From: Bin87 sp963692995
GTDB lineage: Bacteria > Chloroflexota > Dehalococcoidia > Lucifugimonadales > UBA3495
Assembly: GCA_963692995.1 (NCBI GenBank)
Contig: OY843611.1
Location: 1,922,001 to 1,986,000 of the forward strand
DNA: 64,000 nucleotides
Reading direction: 5' to 3'
Shown: positions 23,568 through 31,553 of the stretch, in pieces
Position numbering within the stretch: position 1 is the first letter of the stretch
How the letters are laid out: every line of letters starts with the position of its first letter
Translations under genes and position numbers: made by a program
The notes under the pieces: generated by a model
Told to the model about the DNA's origin: nothing
What the model saw: the letters and a program-made list of their open reading frames with translations, nothing else
Databases searched by the model: none

Positions 23568-25403
23568 CTAAACGGCGCACTCGCCTTCGCCACGCTCCAG
23601 CACATACTGATCCGTGCGCTCCCAGTCGAAGTACATCTCCCCTCCGCCCTCAGCCTCGTGCCCCACTTCTTGCGCCCGCGCCGCCACCGTCGTCAGTTCA
23701 TCCAGCCCCACCCGGTCCAGGAAGTCATTGAACCGTTCCTCGTCGCCGGCCCGATTGTCCTTGTAATACGTTACGATCTCTTTAAGTACCCCAGGGACCA
23801 ACTTGGCCGGCACCTTCACCTTAGGGACGCGGGTTCCGATGCGGGAATCCTCCACCCGATTGTCGCCGTAGTTGCCACCCAGGAACAACTCGTAGGACGG
23901 AATCTGTCGCCCTTCCACGCCCTTCACCGCAGCCCCGTGGAAGCCGATGTTGGCGATATGATGCAACCCGCACCCATTGGGGCAGCCGCTCATCTTGATG
24001 CGGATGTCGCCCACCCCCGCGTCGTCGGCAAGGCCGTTCCAGTCCGACATCTCTTCGCGCAGGGCTTTGGCCAACCCCATGGAAGCGGTGATGCCCAGCT
24101 TGCAGCTGTCCGTGCCCGGACACGAAACCACGTTGCTGATGCGGCCATGACCAACCTCCGCCAGGTCTAACCCTTGCAGAGCGTCCCACACGTCGTGCAG
24201 GCGCCCAGTCGGAACCCAGCGCAGGACGATGTTCTGCTCCTGGGTGGTGCGCGCCTTGCCACCGCTATAGTTGCGAACGATCTCAGCAAGGCCGCGGAAC
24301 TGCGCCGGATTCAAGTCGCCACGCTCCACCTTGACATAAACGACGTGATACCCTTCCTGCCGCTGCGCTTCAACGTTAGACTTCAGCCATCCTTGGTACT
24401 CCGGATTACTGTCGTCGCCGTTGGCGAAAGCCGGTTGTGCCGGCGGATTTTCCCGCTGTATTTCCTCCGCAACCATCAAGGAACGGAAGTCAATCGGGCC
24501 GATATTCGCCAGTTCAGCGTCCACCATGTCGCGGAATTCGTCCAACCCAATGCGGTCGATCAAAACCTTGAGACGGGCCATCATCCGGTTTTTGCGCAGC
24601 ATATCGGCGTTGTTGAATACCGTCCATATCGCCAGGGCCACGCGCAGGTAGTCATCCTCCGAAACCCACTCGTACAGCGGCTTCGCCAACCGGGGCATTA
24701 TGGAAGTGCCGCCGCCGCAATACACCTTGAACCCCTTACGCCGGTTCCCGTCGATTTCTTTGTACTGGGAAACAAAAGTAAGGTCCTGGATCGCCGCCGC
24801 CACCTCGTCGCGCTGGTCGTTGCCGGTGAACGCCGACTTGAACTTGCGCGGAAAGTTTTGCGTAATAGGATGCCTCACTCCAAAACGCACGTAGGCAGTG
24901 AGGTACGGCGTTGGATCGAACACTTCTTCCGGGCTGACGCCGGCCGTCGGCGGTCCAACCACGTTGCGCACCGTATTCCCGCAAGCCTCCCGGGTAGACA
25001 AACCGACCGCGCCCAACCGCCGCAACACCTCAGCGGTCTGTTCCAGCGGGATATGATGCAGTTGGATGTTCTCCCGCGTGGTAATGTGGCCCCTCTGCAA
25101 CGGAGCGTAGCGTTCCGCTATATCGCCAAAGCAGTCGAGCATCTCCGCCGATATGATACCGCCGGGCAGCTTGACCCGTATCATCTGCACGTCGGGTTGC
25201 CGTTGCCCGTACACCCCCTGGCGGAGCCGGAACGGCGTGAACACCGTATTGTCCAGTTCGCCGGCGCTGAAGCGGTCAACCTCAGCGTCGAAGCGCTGGA
25301 TCTCATCCTCCATGAACGGAATAATTGCCGGCGCGTCTGGCGCCAGCCGCATACTGGACTGGTGGATATCTTCCAGGCCGGGTTGTTGCGCTTGGCTGGT
25401 CAA
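23568..25403 (-). CDS. Siroheme-dependent nitrite/sulfite reductase
   Basis: 611-residue assimilatory ferredoxin-type reductase with two ferredoxin-like half domains and two siroheme/4Fe-4S domains. Near residue 125 is RGHITTRENIQLHHIP; the cluster ligands are SCPGTDSCKLG (C-x5-C, near 430) and SGCPNGCGLHH (C-x3-C, near 477). LRWVPTGRLHDVWDAL lies between. It reduces nitrite to ammonium or sulfite to sulfide with six electrons; which one is not decided here. Start is TTG at 25403 with GAGGAGG six bases upstream. It is preceded by a consensus promoter and a leader with a terminator (25404-25604). Confidence 0.92.
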   Translation of the reverse strand: MTSQAQQPGLEDIHQSSMRLAPDAPAIIPFMEDEIQRFDAEVDRFSAGELDNTVFTPFRLRQGVYGQRQPDVQMIRVKLPGGIISAEMLDCFGDIAERYAPLQRGHITTRENIQLHHIPLEQTAEVLRRLGAVGLSTREACGNTVRNVVGPPTAGVSPEEVFDPTPYLTAYVRFGVRHPITQNFPRKFKSAFTGNDQRDEVAAAIQDLTFVSQYKEIDGNRRKGFKVYCGGGTSIMPRLAKPLYEWVSEDDYLRVALAIWTVFNNADMLRKNRMMARLKVLIDRIGLDEFRDMVDAELANIGPIDFRSLMVAEEIQRENPPAQPAFANGDDSNPEYQGWLKSNVEAQRQEGYHVVYVKVERGDLNPAQFRGLAEIVRNYSGGKARTTQEQNIVLRWVPTGRLHDVWDALQGLDLAEVGHGRISNVVSCPGTDSCKLGITASMGLAKALREEMSDWNGLADDAGVGDIRIKMSGCPNGCGLHHIANIGFHGAAVKGVEGRQIPSYELFLGGNYGDNRVEDSRIGTRVPKVKVPAKLVPGVLKEIVTYYKDNRAGDEERFNDFLDRVGLDELTTVAARAQEVGHEAEGGGEMYFDWERTDQYVLERGEGECAV

Positions 25404-25569
25404 AGTGTCCTCCTCGGGTGCTGAAAAAGCAAAAGCCCACCGTTGCCGCTAGGCAAAATCGGTGGGCGCAGGCGCGAACCTGAAGGGTCAGGTCGGGGTC
25501 ATCCTGCCCCCGATTTCGGGGGACAAGAACATGTGCAGGAGCAGTTGGTTTTGCAATTACTTTGCATTT
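25404..25569 (-). promoter_or_regulatory. Structured 5' leader of the siroheme reductase, probable attenuator
   Basis: A leader of about 165 bases lies between the inferred start of transcription and the TTG start codon. Read on the minus strand it contains a stem TCCTGC/GCAGGA enclosing the hairpin CCCCCGAAATCGGGGG, then the hairpin CCTGACCCTTCAGG, then an intrinsic terminator (25424-25467). The ribosome binding site follows the terminator. This is the layout of a riboswitch or protein-controlled attenuator. I could not match it to SAM, cobalamin, THF, TPP or another known class by eye. Confidence 0.6.
25424..25467 (-). terminator. Intrinsic terminator inside the siroheme reductase leader
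   Basis: On the minus strand, GCCCACCG pairs with CGGTGGGC, with an inner stem TTGCC/GGCAA and loop TAGC. It is followed directly by TTTTGCTTTTT. It lies 8 bases before the GAGGAGG ribosome binding site, so it must be bypassed for the gene to be expressed. Confidence 0.85.
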
Positions 25570-25575
25570 GCGAAA

Positions 25576-25604
25576 ACTATACTGCCGAGGTCGGGAATTG
25601 TCAA
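25576..25604 (-). promoter_or_regulatory. Consensus sigma-70 promoter for the siroheme reductase
   Basis: On the minus strand: TTGACA (25604-25599), a 17-base spacer, and TATAGT (25581-25576). This is the clearest promoter in the window and sets the leader start near 25569. Confidence 0.85.
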
Positions 25605-25686
25605 CGGTACGGGAATCATCAACGGTAGCAGTTTCGGTTTACACCGAACCTCTCCCGCCGTCATGAGCGTGCGCGTCGCCCCGACG

Positions 25687-26367
25687 TTAGCGCAACGAGC
25701 GCTCACTCTTCAAATCCCCGGTGCCCACGGTGCGACCCAGGATCAGCCACAGCACGCGCTCCGAGATGTTGGTAGCCCGGTCGGCGATACGCTCCAGGTC
25801 GTGGGCAACCCACAGCAGGTATGTGGCGCGTTCGATGCTACGCGGGTCTTGAAGCATATACGTCAGCAGCTCACGGTAAATCTGATCGTACAGGTCATCG
25901 ACCACGTCGTCGTCCCGACAGATTTTACGGGCGAGCCATTCGTCCCGGTTGGCGTAGGCTTGCAGGCTGTCACTCAGCATCTTCAGGGCGAGATCCGCCA
26001 TTCTGGGAATGTCAATCAACGGTTTCAGCAGCGGTTGATCGCCGATACGCAGGCAGATTTTGGCGATGCCCTCCGCGTAGTCGCCCATCCTTTCCAGTTC
26101 CACCGCTATATGCACCGCCGACATCACCATTCGCAGATCAATAGCGGTGGGCTGTTGGGTCGCCAACAAGCCAATACACTTGCTTTCCAAGGCGTCCTGT
26201 AGGCTATCAATTTCGTCATCATCGTCGATAACCCGTTGTGCCAAGCCCAAATCCTGTTGCTCCAGCGCCGTTAGCGCGGATCGGGTCGCCGCGTCCACTT
26301 GCTGGCCCATAACGACCAGGTCATCTTGCAGGCTGTACAGGTCGCGGTCGTAGTCGGACCTCAGCAT
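25687..26367 (-). CDS. phoU: Phosphate transport regulator PhoU
   Basis: 226-residue all-helical protein with two PhoU repeats. The N-terminus is YDRDLYSLQDDLVVMGQQVD; the metal-binding signature ExxxDxxxD is seen around VIDDDDEIDSLQDALE, and the second repeat has RKICRDDDVVDDLYDQIYRE. It links Pst transport activity to the PhoR-type kinase. The start at 26367 has GGAGGTG upstream; a longer frame to 26490 overlaps pstB and is rejected. It is the last gene of the pstC-pstA-pstB-phoU run. Confidence 0.93.
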   Translation of the reverse strand: MLRSDYDRDLYSLQDDLVVMGQQVDAATRSALTALEQQDLGLAQRVIDDDDEIDSLQDALESKCIGLLATQQPTAIDLRMVMSAVHIAVELERMGDYAEGIAKICLRIGDQPLLKPLIDIPRMADLALKMLSDSLQAYANRDEWLARKICRDDDVVDDLYDQIYRELLTYMLQDPRSIERATYLLWVAHDLERIADRATNISERVLWLILGRTVGTGDLKSERSLR

Positions 26368-26416
26368 GTGCAACACCTCCGTGCATTGGCGGTAGGCCGG
26401 CCCGGCTTTCGCAAAG

Positions 26417-27202
26417 CTAACCGAACCGGCCGGTGATATACGCTTCCGTACGTTCGTCGTTGGGGTTGGTGAACATCGTCCGGGTGTCACCGAACTCGAT
26501 CAGGTGGGCCACCCGGTTCTCATCGGGCATCAAGAACGCCGTCTTGTCCGAAACGCGTCCGGCCTGCTGCATATTATGCGTGACTATGACGATGCTGTAG
26601 CGCTTTTTGAGTTCCTGCATCAGCTCTTCAATCGCCAGCGTGGCGATAGGATCCAGGGCTGAACAGGGCTCGTCCATCAGGATCACGCTGGGTTCCACCG
26701 CCAATGCCCGGGCGATGCAAAGCCGTTGCTGCTGCCCCCCCGAAAGCGACAACGCGGATTCCTTCAATCGGTCCTTCACTTCCTCCCACAGCGCGGCGCC
26801 CTGCAAAGATTGCTCCACAATGTCGTCCATACTGCCTTGGAACCCGTTGATCCGGGGACCGAACGCAATATTGTCGTAAATGGACTTGGGGAACGGGTTG
26901 GGTCGCTGGAAAACCATCCCGATCCGATAGCGGATCTGCGTAGGATCGGAACCGGGCGCGTATAAGTTGAAGTCCCCGAACCACATTTCCCCTTCCATGC
27001 GGAAGACTTCGATAAGATCGTTCATGCGGTTGATGCAGCGCAGCAGTGTACTCTTGCCAGCGCCGCTGGGCCCGATGATAGCGGTGATCTCGTTCTCCGG
27101 CATATCCATGCTCACGCCTTCAATCACCTTGTTGGAGCCGTAATAAACCCCGACGTCGATGGCGCGAACCGCCGGACGAATCGCAGCTGTTGCAGCAGCC
27201 AT
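26417..27202 (-). CDS. pstB: Phosphate ABC transporter ATP-binding protein PstB
   Basis: 261-residue ABC ATPase that powers high-affinity phosphate import. Walker A is GPSGAGKSTLLRCINRMNDL (PstB-like), the signature is LSGGQQQRLCIARALA, and Walker B is VILMDEPCSALDP. YSIVIVTHNMQQAGRVSD contains the H-loop. The C-terminal EYITGRFG-type ending (EAYITGRFG) is typical of PstB. Gene order pstC, pstA, pstB, phoU is canonical, with six bases between pstA and pstB. Confidence 0.96.
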   Translation of the reverse strand: MAAATAAIRPAVRAIDVGVYYGSNKVIEGVSMDMPENEITAIIGPSGAGKSTLLRCINRMNDLIEVFRMEGEMWFGDFNLYAPGSDPTQIRYRIGMVFQRPNPFPKSIYDNIAFGPRINGFQGSMDDIVEQSLQGAALWEEVKDRLKESALSLSGGQQQRLCIARALAVEPSVILMDEPCSALDPIATLAIEELMQELKKRYSIVIVTHNMQQAGRVSDKTAFLMPDENRVAHLIEFGDTRTMFTNPNDERTEAYITGRFG

Positions 27203-27208
27203 ATTGCA

Positions 27209-28129
27209 CTACCCCTGTTGGTTCTTTTGCAGTCGGTTCCGAAGCAGGATTGCGCAAGCGTTCATCCCCAGCAGCATCACCAGCAACACGATGATGCCGG
27301 CCGCCGCCAGGTGGTGAAACTCTTCCTGAGGCTTGGAGATCCAGACGTAAATCTGGATGGGCAGCACGGTGAAGCGGTCAAGGGGATGCGCCGGAGCGAA
27401 TGGCACGAACGACAAGGCCCCCATAATTACCAGCGGAGCCGCCTCCCCCATGGCCCGGCTCACCGCCAGAATAATGCCGGTCAGGACGCCCGGCATGGCC
27501 TGTGGCAGCACCAGCCTCCAGATCACCTGCCACTTGGTTCCGCCCAGGGCATAGCCACCCTCCCGTATTGACGAAGGCACGGCGCGAATGGCCTCCTGGG
27601 ACGACACGATCACCACCGGCATGATGAGCAGCGCCAAAGTCAAACCGGCGGCAGTCACGTTTTTCCCATCGGTTTCCGGGGCCAGCCACACGAAGAAAGC
27701 GACGAATGTGGACAGGCCCAGGATCCCGTACACGATGGACGGTACTGCGGCCAGATTCTGGATGTTCGTCTGGATCAATTCGGCTATACGACTGCCGCCG
27801 GAGTACTCCTCCAGGTAAATTGCCGCCGATACGCCCACCGTAAAAGATGCGGAAATGCAGATCACCATCACCCAAAGCGTGCCCACGATGGCCGGCAATA
27901 GGCCGGAGTTGACCGCCTTGCTGGACGGAATGTCCGTCAGCAGCGTCATTATGGACGTCCCATCCAGGTTGAACCAGGCGATGGCCTCGGAAATGATACT
28001 GTACAGGAGCGCCACCAGCATCACGAGAGCCAGGATTACCGCCGCCACGCACACCCCATAGAAGATGGACGCGTTGCGCTTGCGATTCGCCAGCCTTTGG
28101 CGATAGTTGTCCTGCCTTCCAATTGCCAT
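27209..28129 (-). CDS. pstA: Phosphate ABC transporter permease PstA
   Basis: 306-residue permease with about six membrane helices. Visible family segments: NLAAVPSIVYGILGLSTFVA, LIMPVVIVSSQEAIRAVPSS, and the EAA-type loop EGGYALGGTKWQVIWRLVLP, which contacts PstB. It forms the channel with PstC. The start overlaps the pstC stop by one base (TAATG), so translation is coupled. The N-terminal 25 residues are basic and polar before the first helix. Confidence 0.94.
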   Translation of the reverse strand: MAIGRQDNYRQRLANRKRNASIFYGVCVAAVILALVMLVALLYSIISEAIAWFNLDGTSIMTLLTDIPSSKAVNSGLLPAIVGTLWVMVICISASFTVGVSAAIYLEEYSGGSRIAELIQTNIQNLAAVPSIVYGILGLSTFVAFFVWLAPETDGKNVTAAGLTLALLIMPVVIVSSQEAIRAVPSSIREGGYALGGTKWQVIWRLVLPQAMPGVLTGIILAVSRAMGEAAPLVIMGALSFVPFAPAHPLDRFTVLPIQIYVWISKPQEEFHHLAAAGIIVLLVMLLGMNACAILLRNRLQKNQQG

Positions 28130-29460
28130 TATTCGTACACCTCGCGGAACTTGGCTACAATGAACTGGCTAGCCAAGTTCATCAGCAACGTGATGATGAA
28201 CAAAGTGATGCCCACGGCGAACAGGGCTTGGAACTGGGCGGTGCCGGGTATGGCGTTGTCGCTGAAATTGGTGGTGGCCATGAATCCGGTCATCGTGTTC
28301 ACCGGATCAAGGGGATTGAATGTAAGCTTCTCGTTCTGGCCGGCAGCGATAAAGACGATCATCGTTTCCCCGATAGCTCGCGACATCGCCAAGATGCAGG
28401 CCGCAACAATCCCTGACAGAGCTGCTGGAACCACCACTTTGATCGCCACCTCAACCTTGGTGGCGCCCAGGGCGTAGGCCCCCTCACGCAGTGCGTTGGG
28501 CACGGCGCGCATGGCGTCCTCGCTGAGGCTGGAAACCATGGGTATGATCATGACGCCCATCACTATGGCGGCAGACAGCGCGTTGAAGATCCCTACGTCG
28601 TCGTTCATACCCCGCAGGATCGGCGTGATGAAGAACAGGGCGAAGAACCCGTACACCACCGTGGGAATGCCGGCCAGGACCTCCAGGATGGGCTTGGTGA
28701 TGGCCCGCACCCGGGGATGGGCGTATTCGCTGAGGAAAATAGCGCTCAGCAGCCCCAGGGGCACGGCCACGATCATCGCCAGCATCGCGATTATCGTGGT
28801 GCCCACCAGAAGGGGCCAGATGCCGTAGGAACGGGGCACCAAAAGGGTTCGCCATTTGGTGTCGGTCAGGAAGCGGTGCCACTTGACCGATTCCGGTACG
28901 CTGAAAGAGCCGGTCTGTAGCGCCACCCCTTTACTGAGACCGGAGAGCGCGACGACCGTAACCTTGTGTGAGCGCCCGGGCGCCGCATCCGCGATCACGC
29001 AGGATGTTCGATCCGGCCCGAGATTCCGACAGTCCGACAGATCTGCTTCAAGAATCGGTAGCGCCGAGACTTGGTAGTCCGTAGGCGGTTGCCCCAACGT
29101 CGGTTTGTCCCAATCGACATAGATCAGCGAATCGGTGGTGGCCCGGACCCTGATTTCAGGGATGATGCCGGGCGCCAGCGAATCCGGGATTGCTCCGCCA
29201 AGACCTTCCGTTTCACTGGTAGCCACCCGCTCCACCGGGTTGTTTTCGTAGAAGTCCGTCGTGAAAAAGCGCACACCCTCGAAAAGCAGCACCGACACGA
29301 TACCTACCGTGGTCAGGACTGACACCGAGGCCAAAAGAAAAAGTACCCACTTGACAATGCGCTCAAGTAGGTACTTGTTGCCGCTTCCGGTAAGCGGTTT
29401 GCCGACCGTCGGCACGTCCGGTGCGGTCGGTTTGGCGCCTGTCATCTTACCGAAAAGCAA
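28129..29460 (-). CDS. pstC: Phosphate ABC transporter permease PstC with extra extracytoplasmic domain
   Basis: 443-residue permease; ordinary PstC has about 300. After the first membrane helix (about 37-62) comes an insert of roughly 120 residues (about 72-191), and then the usual FLTDTKWRTLLVPRSYGIWP and the transport core with LAGIPTVVYGFFALFF and the EAA-loop EGAYALGATKVEVAIKVVVP. The insert looks like a fibronectin-III fold: RVRATTDSLIYVDWDKP, TDYQVSA and SHKVTVVALSG correspond to FN3 strands B, C and F. It would face the outside. Start TTG at 29460 (AGGTGA upstream) or ATG at 29445. No pstS precedes it. Confidence 0.9.
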   Translation of the reverse strand: MLFGKMTGAKPTAPDVPTVGKPLTGSGNKYLLERIVKWVLFLLASVSVLTTVGIVSVLLFEGVRFFTTDFYENNPVERVATSETEGLGGAIPDSLAPGIIPEIRVRATTDSLIYVDWDKPTLGQPPTDYQVSALPILEADLSDCRNLGPDRTSCVIADAAPGRSHKVTVVALSGLSKGVALQTGSFSVPESVKWHRFLTDTKWRTLLVPRSYGIWPLLVGTTIIAMLAMIVAVPLGLLSAIFLSEYAHPRVRAITKPILEVLAGIPTVVYGFFALFFITPILRGMNDDVGIFNALSAAIVMGVMIIPMVSSLSEDAMRAVPNALREGAYALGATKVEVAIKVVVPAALSGIVAACILAMSRAIGETMIVFIAAGQNEKLTFNPLDPVNTMTGFMATTNFSDNAIPGTAQFQALFAVGITLFIITLLMNLASQFIVAKFREVYE

Positions 29461-29540
29461 AGCGGTTCACCTGCTTTTGCGCCACGCGGCTTGTACTGCC
29501 TGGACCGCTGGCGCGGTTTTCAGACGCTGACTATCCCTTT

Positions 29541-29563
29541 GCGGACAATATAATAATGTCCGC
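29541..29563. promoter_or_regulatory. Inverted repeat over a TATAAT box between pstC and the LLM gene
   Basis: 7-bp arms GCGGACA and TGTCCGC enclose AATATAATA, with TATAAT at 29549-29554 on the plus strand. The two flanking genes are divergent. A repressor binding here could control either gene. The -35 hexamers are weak on both strands. Confidence 0.5.
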
Positions 29564-29665
29564 CGGCCCGTTCCCGCAACTGGGAATCTGGTGATAAATT
29601 AAATGCCGTCAACAGATACGGCAAAGAGTCAAATCGGGACGATCTCGCCAATAGGGGGAGAAGAA

Positions 29666-30700
29666 TTGAGCCAAAATTTGCAACTAAGCGTGGTTGACCA
29701 GTCGCCGATGCGGGAGGGGAGCAGCGCCGGCGTAGCCCTGCGCGAAACCATCCAATTAGCCATAGCCACGGAGCGTCTCGGGTATCAGCGTTATTGGGTG
29801 GCAGAGCACCACAACCTGCCCAACTTCGCGGGTACCGCTCCGGAGGTGATGGTGGGCCAGATCGCCGCGCACACCACGAGCATAAGAGTGGGATCCGGCG
29901 GCGTCATGCTGCCTCACTACAGCTCCTTGAAGGTGGCTGAAACCTTCCGCATCTTGGACTCCCTGTACCCCGGAAGGATCGATCTGGGCATCGGTCGCGC
30001 TCCCGGAAGCGACCAAATCACGGCGGCGGCGTTAGCCTACCCGAGCATGCCCAAGGAAATCCGCCATTTCCCCCAGCAAGTCCGGGACGTCATCAACTAC
30101 CTGGGCGACACTCAACCGGACGATCACCCCTTCCACGAGGTGTTGGCCGCGCCCGAGACCTCGGAAACCAAGCCTGACCTATGGCTGTTGGGATCCCGCT
30201 ACGAATCCGCGTTTATGGCTGCCAAGATGGGCTTGCCCTTCGCTTACGCCCACTTTTTCGGCCTGGGCGCCGCCGATGGACCGCAGATTGTCGAATCCTA
30301 CCGCCAGAACTTCGAGCCATCGGAACACCTGTCGGAGCCGCTGGTCAACGTGGGAGTGCAGGTGATGTGCGCCGATACTGAAGCAGAAGCGCACCGCATT
30401 GCATCAAGCCGAAACTTGGGACGGCTCCGCTCCGTCACCGGTCGCGCCAGGGGCATCCCGTCCCCCGAGGTCGCCGCCGGTTACAAATACCTCGCCAACG
30501 AATGGCAGTTCATCCAACAATACCTGAAGAATTGCGTGGACGGGAACCCGGAACAGGTGAAGGAGGGCCTCGAAAAAGTAGCGGAAGACTATCAAACCCC
30601 GGACCTCAGCGTGGTCACCATTTGCTACCACTACGCAGACCGCGTCCGTTCCTACGAGCTGGTAGCGGACGCCTGCGGCCTGCAACCGCTGAAAACGTAG
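29666..30700 (+). CDS. LLM-class flavin-dependent oxidoreductase (MsnO8-like)
   Basis: 344-residue luciferase-like monooxygenase. The N-terminus LQLSVVDQSPMREGSSAG, then RYWVAEHHNLPNFAGTAPEV and GSGGVMLPHYSSLKVAETFR and DLGIGRAPGSD match the MsnO8 subgroup (TIGR03558). Start TTG at 29666 is chosen because GGGGGAG lies just before it and it fits the family N-terminus; the frame is open to an ATG at 29603. The enzyme would use FMN or F420 on an unknown substrate. The stop codon TAG lies in the left arm of the palindrome at 30693. Confidence 0.87.
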   Translation: MSQNLQLSVVDQSPMREGSSAGVALRETIQLAIATERLGYQRYWVAEHHNLPNFAGTAPEVMVGQIAAHTTSIRVGSGGVMLPHYSSLKVAETFRILDSLYPGRIDLGIGRAPGSDQITAAALAYPSMPKEIRHFPQQVRDVINYLGDTQPDDHPFHEVLAAPETSETKPDLWLLGSRYESAFMAAKMGLPFAYAHFFGLGAADGPQIVESYRQNFEPSEHLSEPLVNVGVQVMCADTEAEAHRIASSRNLGRLRSVTGRARGIPSPEVAAGYKYLANEWQFIQQYLKNCVDGNPEQVKEGLEKVAEDYQTPDLSVVTICYHYADRVRSYELVADACGLQPLKT

Positions 30701-30728
30701 CGGCGAATGATTATTCGCCACTACGTTT
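30693..30728. repeat. Dispersed palindrome, copy 3, between convergent genes
   Basis: The arms AAACGTAG and CTACGTTT flank GGCGAAT-GATT-ATTCGCC with one mismatch pair. It lies between the LLM gene (+) and the haloacid dehalogenase gene (-), overlaps the LLM stop codon and ends in TTT, so it probably terminates transcription both ways. Confidence 0.85.
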
Positions 30729-30751
30729 CATGGCTAACGCGGGGCAGGAAC

Positions 30752-31477
30752 TTACGCTCCCAGCTTCGCGGCCAGATCCATGAAACTGTCCGCCACTACG
30801 TTGAAAGACGGATCCGGCGTTGGATCAGGAGTGCGGTCCGGGCCATGCTCGCGGGGCCTCGGCACGAACCCGGTTCGCAGGCCCACCTGGGCAGAGGCCA
30901 GCAGGTCGCCCTGATGCGCCGCCACCATCATCACTTGCTCGGGCTGCAAGCCCAGTAGAGTGACCGCCGTCCCGTAGCTCTCCGGGTCGGGCTTGTAGTG
31001 TTGGGCCACTTCCGCGCCCAGGATACAGTCCCAGGGCATCCCACCGTTCTTCGCCATGTTGGTCATCAGGGCGATATTGCCGTTGGACATCGGGGCGATG
31101 ACAAACCGGTTCTTCAGGCGGTAGAGGCCCGGCACGCTGTCCGACCAGGGGCGGAGGTTGTGCCAAAAGAAGGTGACCTCCATCTTTTCTTCCTCGCTCA
31201 GGCCGCTGATCTCAAACTCGTCAAGCGCCTCGTCCAGGGACATCCGGTGCAACCCGTCCAGATTGGTCCAGGGCAACTCCCCGTTGCGCACCTTGTCCAT
31301 ATACGGACGATACTTGCCGCGCCAGGTATCGGCAAACGCGCCCCAGTCCCGGTCAATACCCTTGATACGGCCCATGGTGGCGCACTGTTCAGTGATGCTC
31401 GAACGCCAATCTACCACCGTGCCGAAAACGTCAAAAATGCAGGCCCTGATGTCAAGACCAAGCGGAGTGATCGCCAT
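30752..31477 (-). CDS. HAD-type (S)-2-haloacid dehalogenase family protein
   Basis: 241-residue HAD hydrolase. The nucleophile Asp is in CIFDVFGTVVDW, followed by RSSITE. APMSNGNIALM carries motif II (Ser), HYKPDPESY motif III (Lys), and VAAHQGDLLASAQVGLRTGF resembles the C-terminal part of L-2-haloacid dehalogenases. These enzymes remove chloride or bromide from 2-haloacids; the family also contains enzymes of unknown specificity. Start ATG at 31477 has GGAGC nearby. It is the last of a minus-strand run with a hydrolase and an alcohol dehydrogenase upstream. Confidence 0.87.
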   Translation of the reverse strand: MAITPLGLDIRACIFDVFGTVVDWRSSITEQCATMGRIKGIDRDWGAFADTWRGKYRPYMDKVRNGELPWTNLDGLHRMSLDEALDEFEISGLSEEEKMEVTFFWHNLRPWSDSVPGLYRLKNRFVIAPMSNGNIALMTNMAKNGGMPWDCILGAEVAQHYKPDPESYGTAVTLLGLQPEQVMMVAAHQGDLLASAQVGLRTGFVPRPREHGPDRTPDPTPDPSFNVVADSFMDLAAKLGA

Positions 31478-31553
31478 AACCCATTGCTCCTTTCAATTCA
31501 ACGGCAGCTCCGCGCTGCCTAGTCCGGCGCTATGCTAGCACATCGCCGGTTTC

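Noticed and set aside
22671..24170. 499-residue frame opposite hemD and the siroheme reductase
   Set aside because: Composition rich in His/Arg/Pro, no domain, and it is antisense to two well-supported genes.
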